A stretch of 64,000 nucleotides of DNA from Typha latifolia (Eukaryota > Streptophyta > Magnoliopsida > Poales > Typhaceae), in contig CM034099.1 in the NCBI GenBank assembly GCA_019914945.1, positions 20,796,704 to 20,860,703 on the forward strand, read 5' to 3'. The notes under the pieces are model-generated. The model was not told where the DNA came from. It saw only the letters and a list, made by a program, of their open reading frames with translations, and ran no database searches. Positions 37,568 through 48,466 of the stretch are shown one piece after another. Numbering within the stretch: position 1 is the first letter of the stretch; every line of letters begins with the position of its first letter. The position numbers and the translations under genes were made by a program.

Positions 37568-40500
37568 ATGCTAAGGTCTCGACTTGTCGGGCTCGCCCTC
37601 CGTTATGGATTGAGAGCTTCCTCTACGACTTCTCGACCGACTCGGTAATTTTCCTCTCTGGGTTTCATTACTGGTGGTTCCTTGGATGCTTCGATGGTGC
37701 CGACCATGTGTTTGTCTTAATTCCCGAGCCTGTATTTTAACTTTCTTGTTTTATATGCTTCTCTATGAATTCAGGGTACTTTTAATTAATGGTCTCCTAT
37801 TAGTGCATATTATAAGTTTGCCACTGGCATGCCTTTTTAGGAGGGTTCTGCCTGCTTCCACCTGTATCATTTCAATGTCGATCTAAAACTATGAGGCGAG
37901 GCTTCAAATTCAGACTAACCCAAGCAAACGTATAAGAAGTTGTTATAATTAGTCCGTATCAGCTGTCTTTTTTGCTATACATAGGGTGATCATTTATATA
38001 TCTACTTCTTTGATATTATGAGACATATTTCTAGAAACCTTACTCGCCCTTTTTAACAGGAACCTAATGGATATATTGAAATCTTCTTCGCGCACATATG
38101 TTCAATAAATTTTGACTGTGACAAAAATATTTTAGTTTTAAGCAATCAATGCCCGTTTTACTGAGAGAAAGAATTTCATTTCAAGTTATATTTCTCTTAA
38201 CCCTTTTATAGTGTGACTGCTAATGGTGGGAGGGTAATTATCAATGTTGTAGGTCCTATCCTTTACGAATCTTCCAATCTCGGAGTTATTCTAATGGAAC
38301 ACACCACAAGGATCAAAAGCTGGCAAGACAGCATTATGAAGATAACAATTTGTCAGATTCTCAATCATGGAGACGTTATGTTATTGTATGTTGTCTATAG
38401 AGTACCTCAAGATTCATTCTTATTTGCAATTGTGCATCCATAATTTTCTGTCCTTCCATATAGTTAATCTACAGGACACGCAAAATAATTTTATGAACTA
38501 GATCTTATGAATTGCATGGTATAGTTGAGCAAATTTTGTTCTTGCAGCCCACAGCTATATTGGTCATTGCTGGAGCAGGCACATTGATCCACTTTAATGA
38601 TGAGAGGCGAGCAACTTCAAAAGGTCTCTTTCCATTTGTCTTATACAATGCAGGTTTCTTGTTCTTTGTTGAAAGTATTCTTACTGATCTGTAATTATCA
38701 TAGTTGAATTAAATTGCATGATCTAGACTTTTGATAATATCTTGAAATGTTAATGTATCTTAGATGAAAATATGCTACAACTGCTTCTTTCTAATTATTG
38801 CACAAGGGATCTCATATTGAGGATTTCTTTTATGGCGATTTATATGATATCAAATGAAGATCCATAAATAAAGGTATTCAAATAACTGTCCTCTGATAGT
38901 CCATCCCCAGGCTATATTTATCATTTCGACTCAGCATTATCTTCGAAGAAGCAACTATTCTTCAGAGAAAAGATAAATTGTTAGAACAGTTGCTTGAGAT
39001 ATCAAAATATAGTTGACCTTACAAATGTGGTACACTGGATAACATTCTGAACTAAAGCTCATCTACTGTTTCTGTGTGTTCGATTTGAAAAAATAAGAAA
39101 GCGCTGGTGTCCATTGGCAGGACCTTTGATCTCTCATGACTCGTTAATAATTTTTTATGCTTCAGATGATATGAGTACTCTGATTTCAGCTCATCCTTTA
39201 TGCTTATGCTGATTAAAAGATCCTTATTTTACAGCAGGCAATCTTATTTTGTCAATGCAGGGTAGTAAAGATATGATCTATTTCAAATTTTCAATGTATT
39301 AATTTCATTTATAATGTGTGTAGTATGTACTACAAGTTTGCAACTCTCTTATGGTTCTATATATTTATCAATTAATAACTAGGTAGATCTTTGTTGCTTA
39401 TGTACTCATTTTAGTTGTGCTGATACATCTCACTTGCAACTAATGCCCTTTCCCTAGACGGATTTCTCTGTGGTTAGTGATTAGTCTCTTAAGGTATTTG
39501 TCTTCTACAGAATCACAACAAAGTACTACATCTGAAGTACGTAATATCAACAGACCTGCAATTGGTGGGCCATTTAGGCTATATGATACAAAGAATAATT
39601 TGGTGACCGAGTCAAACCTTCGAGGGAAATGGACACTGATGTACTTTGGCTATACTTCTTGCCCTGATGTTGGACCAGGAGAAATTCAAAAGATCACCGA
39701 AGCTATCAACATATTAGGTGGAGTAATTTTCCTTTTCCTGTCATAGAAACTTGTTGGAACGACAATTGGTTTTTGTTTCTTTCCTTTTTCTTTTTTAAAA
39801 AAAAGGTTATATTTTAGGAGAAACATCAGTCATTCAATAATTATGTACAATGGGTTATGTTTAAGACTATCAGTAGGTTCCTTGGGCCAGCCTGCACAGT
39901 CCAGATGGATTCACTTAGAAAATAGAAATGGTAGGTGGAAAATGTATGACTGTGTAATATTCATACACATAGACGCACACACATATTTGTACATAGTTTA
40001 GTGGTTTATGAGTTCAATCTACAGTGTTTGAAACATGTAGTGTGGTGGTGCTCATGCTTAGATGTTGTGCCCGAGAATGAACTGAGGTCCAACTTGTCTG
40101 GTCCACCTTAGGATGAACATTATCTTAGTTTCTGTCTGGTGAGGTAGGCTGGGCCCAAGTCTTCTTAGCTCCACCATTTTGAATCAGGCTGGCCTTGAAT
40201 CTTGGCCAGCAAGTTGACAATCCTTTAACATGTGATCAATTTGATAGAATCTTCCAATTCATTTGTAGTCTATTACTCCTTTTGTCAAGTTGGAGTTTCT
40301 TCCAAGATATCGTTGTTAAGCATTATCCGATGGAGATTTATATGTTTGGTTTTTGAAGTTGTATCAATACCAATAAGCAAGAAAAGGAGTGGATTCCCTT
40401 TCACAAAATCAATGTTTTAGAAAACTGATGCTGTCAAGTTTGCCTTATGTATAGTTTCAAATGAGCCTCACAAATTGTGATTTTGCCTTGCACTTTCCTA

Positions 40501-41093
40501 CTTTTCTTCCCTTCATTTTATCTAATGATGATTTCATGATTTAACTTTATCATTTACAGAATGTAAATACGATCTTAAGATTACACCAGTTTTTATCACA
40601 ATTGATCCTCAACGGGATTCACCTGCTCAACTCAAGGCATACCTTGAAGGTTAGTTGGGGATTTATCGACTTGTTATTCTCTTTAAATGTTCAAACTGAG
40701 CAATACATATTCATGATGGAAATTTGAAAAGTTCTTTCTTCATTGTGATTGCAGAACTTGACCCAAGAATAATAGGACTAACAGGACCTATTGCTGCTGT
40801 AAGACAGATTGCACAGGAATACCGTGTTTACTTCAAGAAGTTTGATGAAATAGGTCAAGATTACCTTGTCGAATGCTCACACAATATGTAATGTGTTTCT
40901 TTTAGACCATATTCTAGAACTAATAGATTCTTTAATAGAAGATTGCATTCATGTTTAAGAAGACTCGACTACTATAATTTTCAGGTATCTGTTGGATCCT
41001 AACTTGGAGACTGTGAGATGCTTTGGTGTGGAATATGATGCGTCACAGTTAGCTGATGCAATAATGATGGATGTGAGCAGAGCATCCAAATAA
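37568..41093 (+). CDS. HCC2: SCO1 homologue 2 (HCC2-type), mitochondrial
   Basis: Seven exons: 37568-37644, 38212-38233, 38548-38623, 39511-39717, 40560-40649, 40755-40887, 40985-41093. The product is 237 aa. Exon 1 encodes an arginine-rich, acid-free presequence (MLRSRLVGLALRYGLRASST) suited to mitochondrial import. A single membrane segment lies at about 36-47, followed by HFNDERRA. The thioredoxin-like SCO domain starts near IGGPFRLYDT, with WTLMYFGYTSCPDVGP and FITIDPQRDSPAQL. In SCO1 proteins a CxxxC pair and a distal His bind copper for cytochrome c oxidase Cu-A assembly. Here Cys109 is kept, the second Cys is Gly113, and the His position is Cys198, with His200 two residues on. Plant HCC2 proteins are known to lack the copper ligands. 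The last four exons are secure. The 22-nt exon 2 is needed for phase but is weakly supported. Confidence 0.88.
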
Positions 41094-42574
41094 CCGCCCC
41101 CCTGTTATTTCTAACACTTCATTTTAGTCTTATCTGAAGGTAATGCTTCTTTTTTAAGTATTAGTACCATCATTTACTTGCTTTTTTGTCGCGTTTGTGT
41201 TGTTGAAAGTGTTTGCTCTTATGTCACCATGAAGAATGGTACTTGTTTGTGTTTCAGGTGATTTACCAGAAACTAAAATTATCAAGAGAAAGAGCTAAAA
41301 GGTAGGCCCTATCTTGCCTGCTATAACCTCCTTTACTATTGAATGCAATTCAATTCAGTGTCTTGGCAAGATCTTTGAGAATACCATGTCATACATCACT
41401 TAGCAAGAATTTTCGTCATGAACTTACAACTGTGGGTTGTCCATGGTGTTCTTTGATCTTTGATGTTGTTGTGTTATTCCCCTTGTTCATTTTGTTATAG
41501 ATTATATCAGGTTATAAAATTTGGTCGGTTTACTTGATTGAATTATACATCAACTTTCATGTATGAAAGTTGCCTTTGAATTTTATCACTTCCCGAAGGC
41601 TCTTTATTTCCCCCACAATAGCAACTGATACCAAAAAGCAAATTTAAGTGCATTAATTTTCTCCCTTCATTTTAGATGAGCAAGAATATTAATATTCATG
41701 TGATACTTCTTTTCTAGAAACATTGCTGCACATCCTGCTGCTATATACAACTTTCATCACTTTTTGCTCCTCCCAAAGTCATTCCACCATTTGCAGCAGA
41801 TGCTTCAGACATATCAGCAATCTGTAATGAAAGTCTACTTGCAAAGATTTCTGCTACATTTTCCTGCACATCTTAAGAATTGTCTTTACAAACATATTCT
41901 GTACTCGTTTCTTATTTTCGTCTGGTTTTCTCTCGTTTCCGAAGTTGTAAATTAGGTTACTGCCAGAAGACATCTCAGTCTAGCAATTTCTTCAGTTATC
42001 ATCTGTCTCTGTTCTCTTCAATGCTAAAAAGCAGTTGCTCTTCTTTAACGGACACTGAATTATATGTTTGCTGAATAGCCTTTTGATATCATCTGCCTGT
42101 ACTTAACACAGCTAGCATCCTTTTTCCTGCCTGGATGTGCTCGCAGCGAAGCGGCATCTTCCTTTCCAAAAAGTTTCTACAACCAACCACTAAGCCAGCC
42201 TGTACGTCTTTATGCATGTATCCTTGTTACTATTCAAAACAAAGAGCAAACGCAGCCCGTAGTTTTCAGTTAACTCTTTACCTTTTGCACTACGAGACAG
42301 AAAGAAAATAATGCTCATTGGATATTTTGTACGAGTAGAATTTCAAATCAACTCAAATATTATTCTTCTCTATATCTTAGATTTCTTGACAGAAGAAAGG
42401 AAAAATAAAAATAAAACAACATACAAAGTGAAAAATAATCGATTCACAAAAACATATTCTCCACAACGAGAAGTGATAAGATTATAGGATATTAGGAAGA
42501 GACTTATATACCACACACCAACTCTATACACATCAAGTGGATCGATCACTGATCACTACCACTTTCCTCGTTCA
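41094..42574. other. 3' region of HCC2 and convergent spacer
   Basis: This spacer lies between the convergent HCC2 (+) and the next minus-strand gene. A plausible 3'-UTR intron (about 41140 to 41258, GT to CAG) follows the HCC2 stop. No other gene is seen. Confidence 0.55.
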
Positions 42575-42884
42575 TCATCTCTTCCAGCTCCGACACCTCC
42601 CCAATGGATCCGTGCTCCCAACCACCCAAGTCTCCTTGGCAATATCCATTGACACCTTAAAGAAGTCAGGAGCATAGCTCATCAAAACCAGCCTCTCCTT
42701 CTCCTTGTCATCTAATTCTTTAAGCATAGTTGCACTCAACTCCTCTCCTTCACCACCCTGCTCTCCTCCGTCTCCCTTTAACCACCCTTTTGCCGGCGCC
42801 GATCGACACCTCATCAGCAAGAGAGCATTAGGCGGTGGCACAGAAGAAGGTGGTCCAAGACACTCGTCTCTTTCTTCTTGTTCT

Positions 42885-42917
<33 letters not shown>

Positions 42918-43561
42918 ATATCTTTGTTGAATCCAACACCTTGGTTCTCCTCCAACACCATTAACCACTTAGAGAAGATAGTGTTAGAGCCGCCACTCTC
43001 TACTTCTTTGTCCTCTTCATCCTCTTCTTCCACATCCTCCTTATCATCTTCTTCATCTGAGGTGCAATCGGGTGAGCCGTGGAAGGATCCAAAGCACCGC
43101 ATATCGAAACGAAGGCCCCGAAGAGCGCTGAGGAACTGCATGGCGTCCTTCTTGATGCCAAGGGCCTCAAGCCATGTAGGCTTCTTCCTCTCCTTGTGGA
43201 GCCTCTCAATCTCCTCTACCACAGAGAGCCAGTTCTTGCCACCGCTGCTGCTACTACTACTACTGGGCACGGGCCTGGAGCTGGAGTTGGACTTGGGTCT
43301 CACTTTGATTTGGCCGGCGCAAGTGACTTTTGGGGAAGTTGGCTCGTCGATCTCGGAGTTGGTGTGCTTCGTCTTGGTTCTGAAGAGGGGACTGGCTTGG
43401 CCGCGATTGGTGGGCCGAGATGGATGGCGTTTTCCGGGATCTGTGGGCCTTGATGGGCTACAAATGGGCTTTGGCATCAAGGTGAGGTGAGCCCTCGAGG
43501 GGAAGCAAACCAGGAGGTCTGTTGGCGCTCCTCCATTCCCTCCTACTACTCTTCCTTTCAT
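42575..43561 (-). CDS. Conserved plant protein of unknown function (At1g78110/At1g22230-like)
   Basis: Single exon, 328 aa, from the ATG at 43561 (MKGRVVGGNGG). The frame continues upstream without an ATG and is not used. Ordered conserved blocks are PTDLLVCFPSRAHL (13-26) with PKPICSPSRP, EPTSPKVTCAGQIKVRP (73-89), WLSVVEEIERLHKER (111-125), FDMRCFGSF (152-160), PPPNALLLMRCRSAPAKGW, and the C-terminal AKETWVVG..DPLGRCRSWKR. Two acidic runs lie between them. These blocks match a plant family I know only as uncharacterised (Arabidopsis At1g78110). The RCRSAPAK and RSWK motifs are serine/basic and may be phosphorylated or nuclear signals; this is speculation. There is no signal peptide or membrane segment. 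Confidence 0.85.
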
Positions 43562-45633
43562 GCCTCTCTTCTCTCTTCCTCTCTGCTTCTCTTTTTTGCA
43601 GGCTAATACTCTTAAGAGTTTTGAGGAAGAAATGGGTAGTTTAAAAGGAAAGGTCTTGCCAGCTTTCTCTTCCTTTATCTCGCAATATTTAAGTCTCCCT
43701 ACCTCCACCTTTCTTTCTCTCTCTGCCTCTCTCTACCTTTCTCTGTCCTCAACTTTGCTTTTGGTTGTTGATCACGAGCAGTCCCTCCCTTTTTGAACAT
43801 AGCCTTTTGCATGTAATATATATGCTTTACTTGTCCTTAATCCAATTAAATATCAAGCGTTTGTGGAGGAATTATGTTAATTAACCTTCTAAATTGGCTT
43901 TGCTTTGTGGAAGTATCATTATATTAGAATAGTGGCATTTATTTATAAGCCGAGCTTTTGTTAAATGATAGGTTGCAAAGAAAGCTTAAAGATCAAGGAA
44001 TACATTGTTGGACGATGATGGTTGCTAACAACCACGCATAGCCCCCCTAAGTCTTAAAGGTATTGGCCCCTTTTTCCAATCCTTACAACTGCAATAAGAA
44101 ACAGAGAGCGGCTGGGATATTCTTAAAGTGTCATCATATGAACTGCTTTTCGGACCATAAATTTTCTAATTTTTCAGGATGCTACCTAACAAGTTAATCA
44201 ATTGCCATGACATTATTTAATTTTTAGTTATTTCAAAAATATGTCAATAGAACTTGCGGCGTTGTGTTTTATTAGGAAAAGAGTCGATGGTTACATAAAA
44301 TTTTTTAGCAAATTTTTTAAAATGTAGTAATCAAGCCATAAAGCTGCAAGGGCACTCCAAAGATAGAAAGAGTTGTGAAGGATAGTGGTGATTAAAGAAA
44401 AGACGCCATTATGAAAGGCGTAATGCAATTGAGAGCATAGTAGTGGGTGGCCCTCCACTAAAGCTTATACTAGTTGATTGCTGCCAACTTTTTTACTCTT
44501 TCTAAAAACCTTATTACATATACATGTTACAAGAATAATATTTATTTTTTCCAGCAGAGTGCTCTGTTAGGGTTTGGATTGTCTTCCCTTCGTCAAAAGG
44601 ATTTCCCTTGCCACCTTTGGCGACCAGTGGCTTGCTCCGACAGCAGGAGAATAATTTTACCCATCCGCCCTTTTTCTTCCTCTTCTCTCTATCCTTTCGT
44701 CCTTTCTCTTCTCTTTCTTCTCTCTCTTTGGTCTCCTTTTCTTCTCAGTTGCAATCTGTCTCGCATCTCCTCTCTCATTTGTATTGTTGTAGTCTATCTT
44801 GTCTCAAATCCCTCCTCAACTTTTCGTGTAATTGATGTTTGTGTTGAGTATTGTGGAACTCACCTCGACCCTCTCGTCTCGGCCCATCCACGCTAGTTAA
44901 CAATGTCTTGCTTGATCTCTGTTCTATCTCGCCCTCTTCTAACTCCGCAAGGATTTACCATAGCCTTGCCATTTTTGGGGTTTTCATTTTTTTTAGAAAA
45001 CAATTTCCCCCAACATTATTTCCTATTTTTTTATTATTTATTTTAGATTTTGTTTTTAAATTCACATATCTGCTCAAATGTGTTCATCACATGATTCTAT
45101 TATATTCACTGAACTCTATCATTAGCGTGTCTCTATTTTTCTCTAGACTTGTTCTTTTGTTGAGTGCTCAGCTTTTCAAGACTCATACTATTATATTTAT
45201 ATTATTGCTACAATTAACCAAACGAAAGATCTTTCTTCTAAAATACCTACTTTTTTTTTTTTCTTATTGTGGTTAAGTGCTTATTTTTAATAAGTTGCTA
45301 TTATTTTCGTTTGATTTATGGAGTCTTTCCTACTCTGCTATTCACCTTTTCTTCTCGTATATTAAGTTATAATCAATTAATTGAAATTAATGATGATACT
45401 TTTCTTTTTCCTCCCTAACATATAATACGGAAGTTAGAAGTAAGAGCAAAATAAGAACTAGACCTACAAGATTAATTATTAATCTTAGCCCAACACAAAA
45501 ATAAAAAATAAAAACTCATGCTCTGTTACTTCAAACTAGAAAGAAACCAGCAACATAATATTCACGTTACTCTCATTTCCCCCCCTCACAACCATCAGCT
45601 AAGAATTCTCCCCCTACCTTTGACAACCTTAAA
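43562..45633. other. Intergenic region
   Basis: This region holds the promoter of the preceding minus-strand gene, then AT-rich DNA. A pyrimidine-rich stretch at about 44560-44900 has open frames on the plus strand, but the translations are low-complexity S/F/L and not credible proteins. Nothing else is recognised. Confidence 0.6.
43684..43693 (-). promoter_or_regulatory. Candidate TATA box of the At1g78110-like gene
   Basis: On the minus strand CTTAAATATT lies about 125 bp upstream of the ATG at 43561, consistent with a leader of about 90 nt. Confidence 0.35.
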
Positions 45634-46589
45634 CTAGCTTGGATCCTCCTCTCGCCACCTCTTCTTGTCTACACTCCTCATCTTCTCCCTTGCAGCTCGC
45701 ATGACCTTGAGAAGCAACATTAGCCCCTCCACATTAACACACCACGAACCCAACCCATCACGTCCATGGGCTAAACCTTCTCGGCCCATTGGAGCCCGGC
45801 CCGTTTCGATGGCATCCAAAAGGTCGGCCACAGCCCACATACTTGGAAGGGCCAAGCCCACGTGGCAGCCACGTAGGCCCATCTGTACGTGCTTGCTGGG
45901 GTCGAGGGCCCCAGAGAGGAGAGAGCGAGAGAGGAGCTTGACCACGGCTGATGTCCTTATTGCCCTTTGCATCTTTCCTGTTCCATTGAGCTCGTTGCCA
46001 TCTGGGTCGGGTTTAGCTTTAAACGCGGCGCGAGTCCATGGATTAGTATCTTGATTAAGGTCACCATCCAATTCTGAGCCTGAAATAAATATTTTATCTA
46101 TTAAATCTAATTATAATATTTCACAAATAATAAGAACGGAAAAATAAATAAATAAATAAATAATTTACCTTCTTTCCCAGCAAGATCACGATAATCGCAA
46201 AACCTCGTAAAAATTTCTTCCAACATCTTTAACTTCTCATCTGAGTTACTACCACTCGGCAATCTGAGCCCACAGAAGAAGCCAGGCAGCCCGAAGGCGA
46301 ACATTTGAGCCTCGACGCGAAACACAAGCGAATCCTTGGCCAGCATCCAGTGATGGTGATCCCCCACCATGCAAGTCACCATGGCTATTTGCTTAGCCTT
46401 GACATTTATCATGTGAACCGAGAACGCGCCCGATCGAAACGCCTGGGGAGCTTCGAACCTTTCCCCGCATAATAAGAATAGCTTCGCTGGCTCGCCGTCG
46501 ATGGTGAGCAACTCGGTGTCGGTTCCAAATCGGTACTCTTTTGTCTTCCCCACCTTTAGTTTATTCATCGATCCCTCTTGTAAAGCCAT
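45634..46589 (-). CDS. ERD7-like senescence/dehydration-associated protein, divergent
   Basis: Two coding exons: 46169-46589 and 45634-46079, with a phase-1 GT-AG intron of 89 nt. The product is 288 aa starting MALQEGSMNKLKV. A probable 5'-UTR intron lies upstream (donor near 46690, acceptor just before the ATG). The first half contains ELLTIDGEPAKLFLLCGERF, then GDHHHWMLAKD and GLRLPSG, corresponding in order to the LI.VPGAIVHLI, GDEIQWPLAKD and F.LRVP blocks of ERD7-type proteins. The second half has RAIRTSAVVKLLSRSLLSGAL and a WCVNVEGLMLLLKVMRAAREK tail, resembling a shortened senescence domain. ERD7 relatives bind membrane lipids under drought and cold. This one is shorter than canonical ERD7 (over 400 aa), and the assignment rests on remote motifs. 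Confidence 0.65.
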
Positions 46590-46789
46590 TGATCTGCACT
46601 TGCTTCCTGATGAATACCAATTTTGAAAGATTTGGACTATAAAAAAGCAAGAAAAGAAGGTACTAGTATTTGAATTCTTCTCTCTTACCAAAGGGACGTT
46701 GTAGAATGGAATCGAGGTAGATGACTATCTTAGAGGGAGAGCGCAATACTTGCAGTGCAACGAGGATGTCGTGAGAGGAGTGAGTGAGG

Positions 46790-46800
46790 GTTTAAATAGA
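46790..46800 (-). promoter_or_regulatory. Candidate TATA box of the ERD7-like gene
   Basis: On the minus strand TTCTATTTAAA lies about 200 bp upstream of the ATG and about 35 bp upstream of an inferred non-coding first exon (about 46690-46755). That exon has no ATG and ends at a CTTTG|GTAAG donor. Confidence 0.45.
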
Positions 46801-47498
46801 ACTTGGTAGGAGTAAGACTAGAGAGAGAAAGAGAGGCCACTGACACATATAACAGCAAGGAGAGCGTCTGAGAAACTCGTGTCATGAAGCATGCAGAGGA
46901 GGGCGTGGTCAGCATGAAGGAGGCTTCTAAGTTTCTGCCACACGGCTTTTAAACCTAGGAGGAGTCGTTACCGTTTCGTTCGTGGCCGGAGCCATGGCCG
47001 TTACCCTTCTTTAACTCTACGTGGCTCGCTTAGGTTGAAACCCGATGCTTCGTTGGCTATGCTGCATGCAACGCGACTTGCACTTCTCTCCTCCCACTCT
47101 GGAAAGCCGAGCGGCATAATAAATCTCTCGGGTCCTTTTGCATGCATAGTTCCGAGATTACCCTCGTGGTATTTTTCTGTGTTTCGGTTCCTTTGGGGGT
47201 GTTTTTGAGAATTTACATTGGTGCATAAACTTTTTGCCTAGGATTCTAGTATCTTTGGAAATATTCCAGACAAATATCTGAGTGGGACCTTTTACCGAGT
47301 CTTCGTCCGTTGCAAAAGGTCCATGGAATAAGTTTTAAGTTATTTGGGCTTGGGCTGGATATGTCCGATATCTTAGCATATCATCTTGACTTGAATCCGA
47401 GTCACGCTTAACCATTCCGAGTCCTGATAAGATCGGAATCATAGTATCATTATCACTCGTAGTTTTAGTCCGACCAGGACTAGGATTAGAAACTAAAC

Positions 47499-47506
47499 TA
47501 TAAAAA
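47499..47506 (+). promoter_or_regulatory. TATA box of the acidic ORF
   Basis: TATAAAAA lies 65 bp upstream of the ATG at 47564 and only 32 bp upstream of an in-frame ATG at 47531. This spacing places transcription start near 47530 and argues for the second ATG. Confidence 0.5.
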
Positions 47507-47563
47507 CGTCACAAATCCTGTCTATCAAGCATGCGTCTCTTCTTCTTTGCTCTTCTATACTCA

Positions 47564-48094
47564 ATGGCAGGATCACCAAGTTGGGCTATGCTGTTGCGTT
47601 CTCTCCTGACGACATCTTATCTCAGGGATGCGGTACTCGTCTTCGTCGCTCTCTTCCATCTCCTCTTCGTAGCCCTCTGCATGGCGATAGAAAGCTTGCT
47701 GTGTCTGATGGTGCTTGTGGTTGTGGATATCAGTGCTTATTTGATATGTGACTACCTTGAGAAACATGATAAGTTGCTTGCTGGTGCTAAAGAGTGCACT
47801 AGCGATTCTTTTGCTCCTTATTATCCTGGCTACGGTGGCGTCGTCGATGATGAGGAGAAGGATGATGAAGATGACAGTGAACAGGTAGATAGTGATCAAG
47901 GTGACAGGGAAGACGATGAGAACGACGATGATCATGACAGCAAGGAGGACGACAAGGATAATGATAATAGTGGCGAGGAAGACGACGTTAATGTGAGAAG
48001 CAAGAATGATGAGGACAATAAAGATGTTACTGAAAGTGGCAACCATGAGGAAGACGACGACGAGGTGGATGATTATGTTATAGTTAATTTGTAA
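47564..48094 (+). CDS. Hypothetical protein, hydrophobic N-half and acidic C-tail
   Basis: Intronless frame of 176 aa starting MAGSPSWAMLLRSLLTTS. The start is preferred over the upstream ATG at 47531 (MRLFFFALLYS) because the TATA box is too close to the latter. Residues 23-62 are strongly hydrophobic, enough for one or two membrane helices (AVLVFVALFHLLFVALCM and SLLCLMVLVVVDISAYLI). From residue 94 onward the sequence is almost all D/E/N/S (for example DDEEKDDEDDSEQ) and ends DDYVIVNL. I do not recognise the family. Third positions vary between DEKN codons rather than forming a pure short repeat, which favours real coding. Acidic tails can bind calcium or basic proteins, but no function is claimed. 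It could be an orphan or spurious; the antisense frame is a shadow. Confidence 0.5.
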   Translation: MAGSPSWAMLLRSLLTTSYLRDAVLVFVALFHLLFVALCMAIESLLCLMVLVVVDISAYLICDYLEKHDKLLAGAKECTSDSFAPYYPGYGGVVDDEEKDDEDDSEQVDSDQGDREDDENDDDHDSKEDDKDNDNSGEEDDVNVRSKNDEDNKDVTESGNHEEDDDEVDDYVIVNL

Positions 48095-48119
48095 TCTATT
48101 ACTAAATATAATATATGTA

Positions 48120-48122
<3 letters not shown>

Positions 48123-48173
<51 letters not shown>
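48123..48173. repeat. (AT)n microsatellite
   Basis: About 25 AT units, 28 bp after the stop codon of the acidic ORF. Confidence 0.95.
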
Positions 48174-48175
<2 letters not shown>

Positions 48176-48466
48176 AGTTTTATGAGTTAGTCAAGTAGCT
48201 AGACAAAGGGACAATCCCAATCGGATTGCATCAGCAGAATTTTCTGCTTGTCTTTCACTTTACGTTTGATATTTGGTTATCTCAAATAGTAATCTTTCCG
48301 TTCATTCCTGCGCACTGCTCCAGTAATTTTAGATTCTGCGCAAGGTTTTATAGTGGATTTTGTTTGTTTTCTATTGTTCAGAAAGCTAAAATTTGAGAGA
48401 AACCCACCAAATGCCATCTTTATATCTTTAACCACCTTCGTCCACCAGATTAAAACTGTTAAACTT

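Larger units (their letters stand above)
46590..47563. other. Divergent promoter region between the ERD7-like gene and the acidic ORF
   Basis: The two flanking genes are divergently oriented, so this stretch should hold both promoters. TATA candidates lie at 46790-46800 (-) and 47499-47506 (+). No ORF is supported in between. Confidence 0.55.

Noticed and set aside
42705..43490. Plus-strand 261-aa ORF rich in serine
   Set aside because: Antisense of the acidic runs in the At1g78110-like gene.
44474..44896. Plus-strand frames in a pyrimidine-rich stretch
   Set aside because: Low-complexity S/F/L translation on a CT-rich strand; no start context or splice partner seen.
47573..48124. Minus-strand 183-aa hydrophobic ORF
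   Set aside because: Antisense of GAT/GAC/GAG codons yields I/V/L runs; the plus strand has the TATA box and sensible start.
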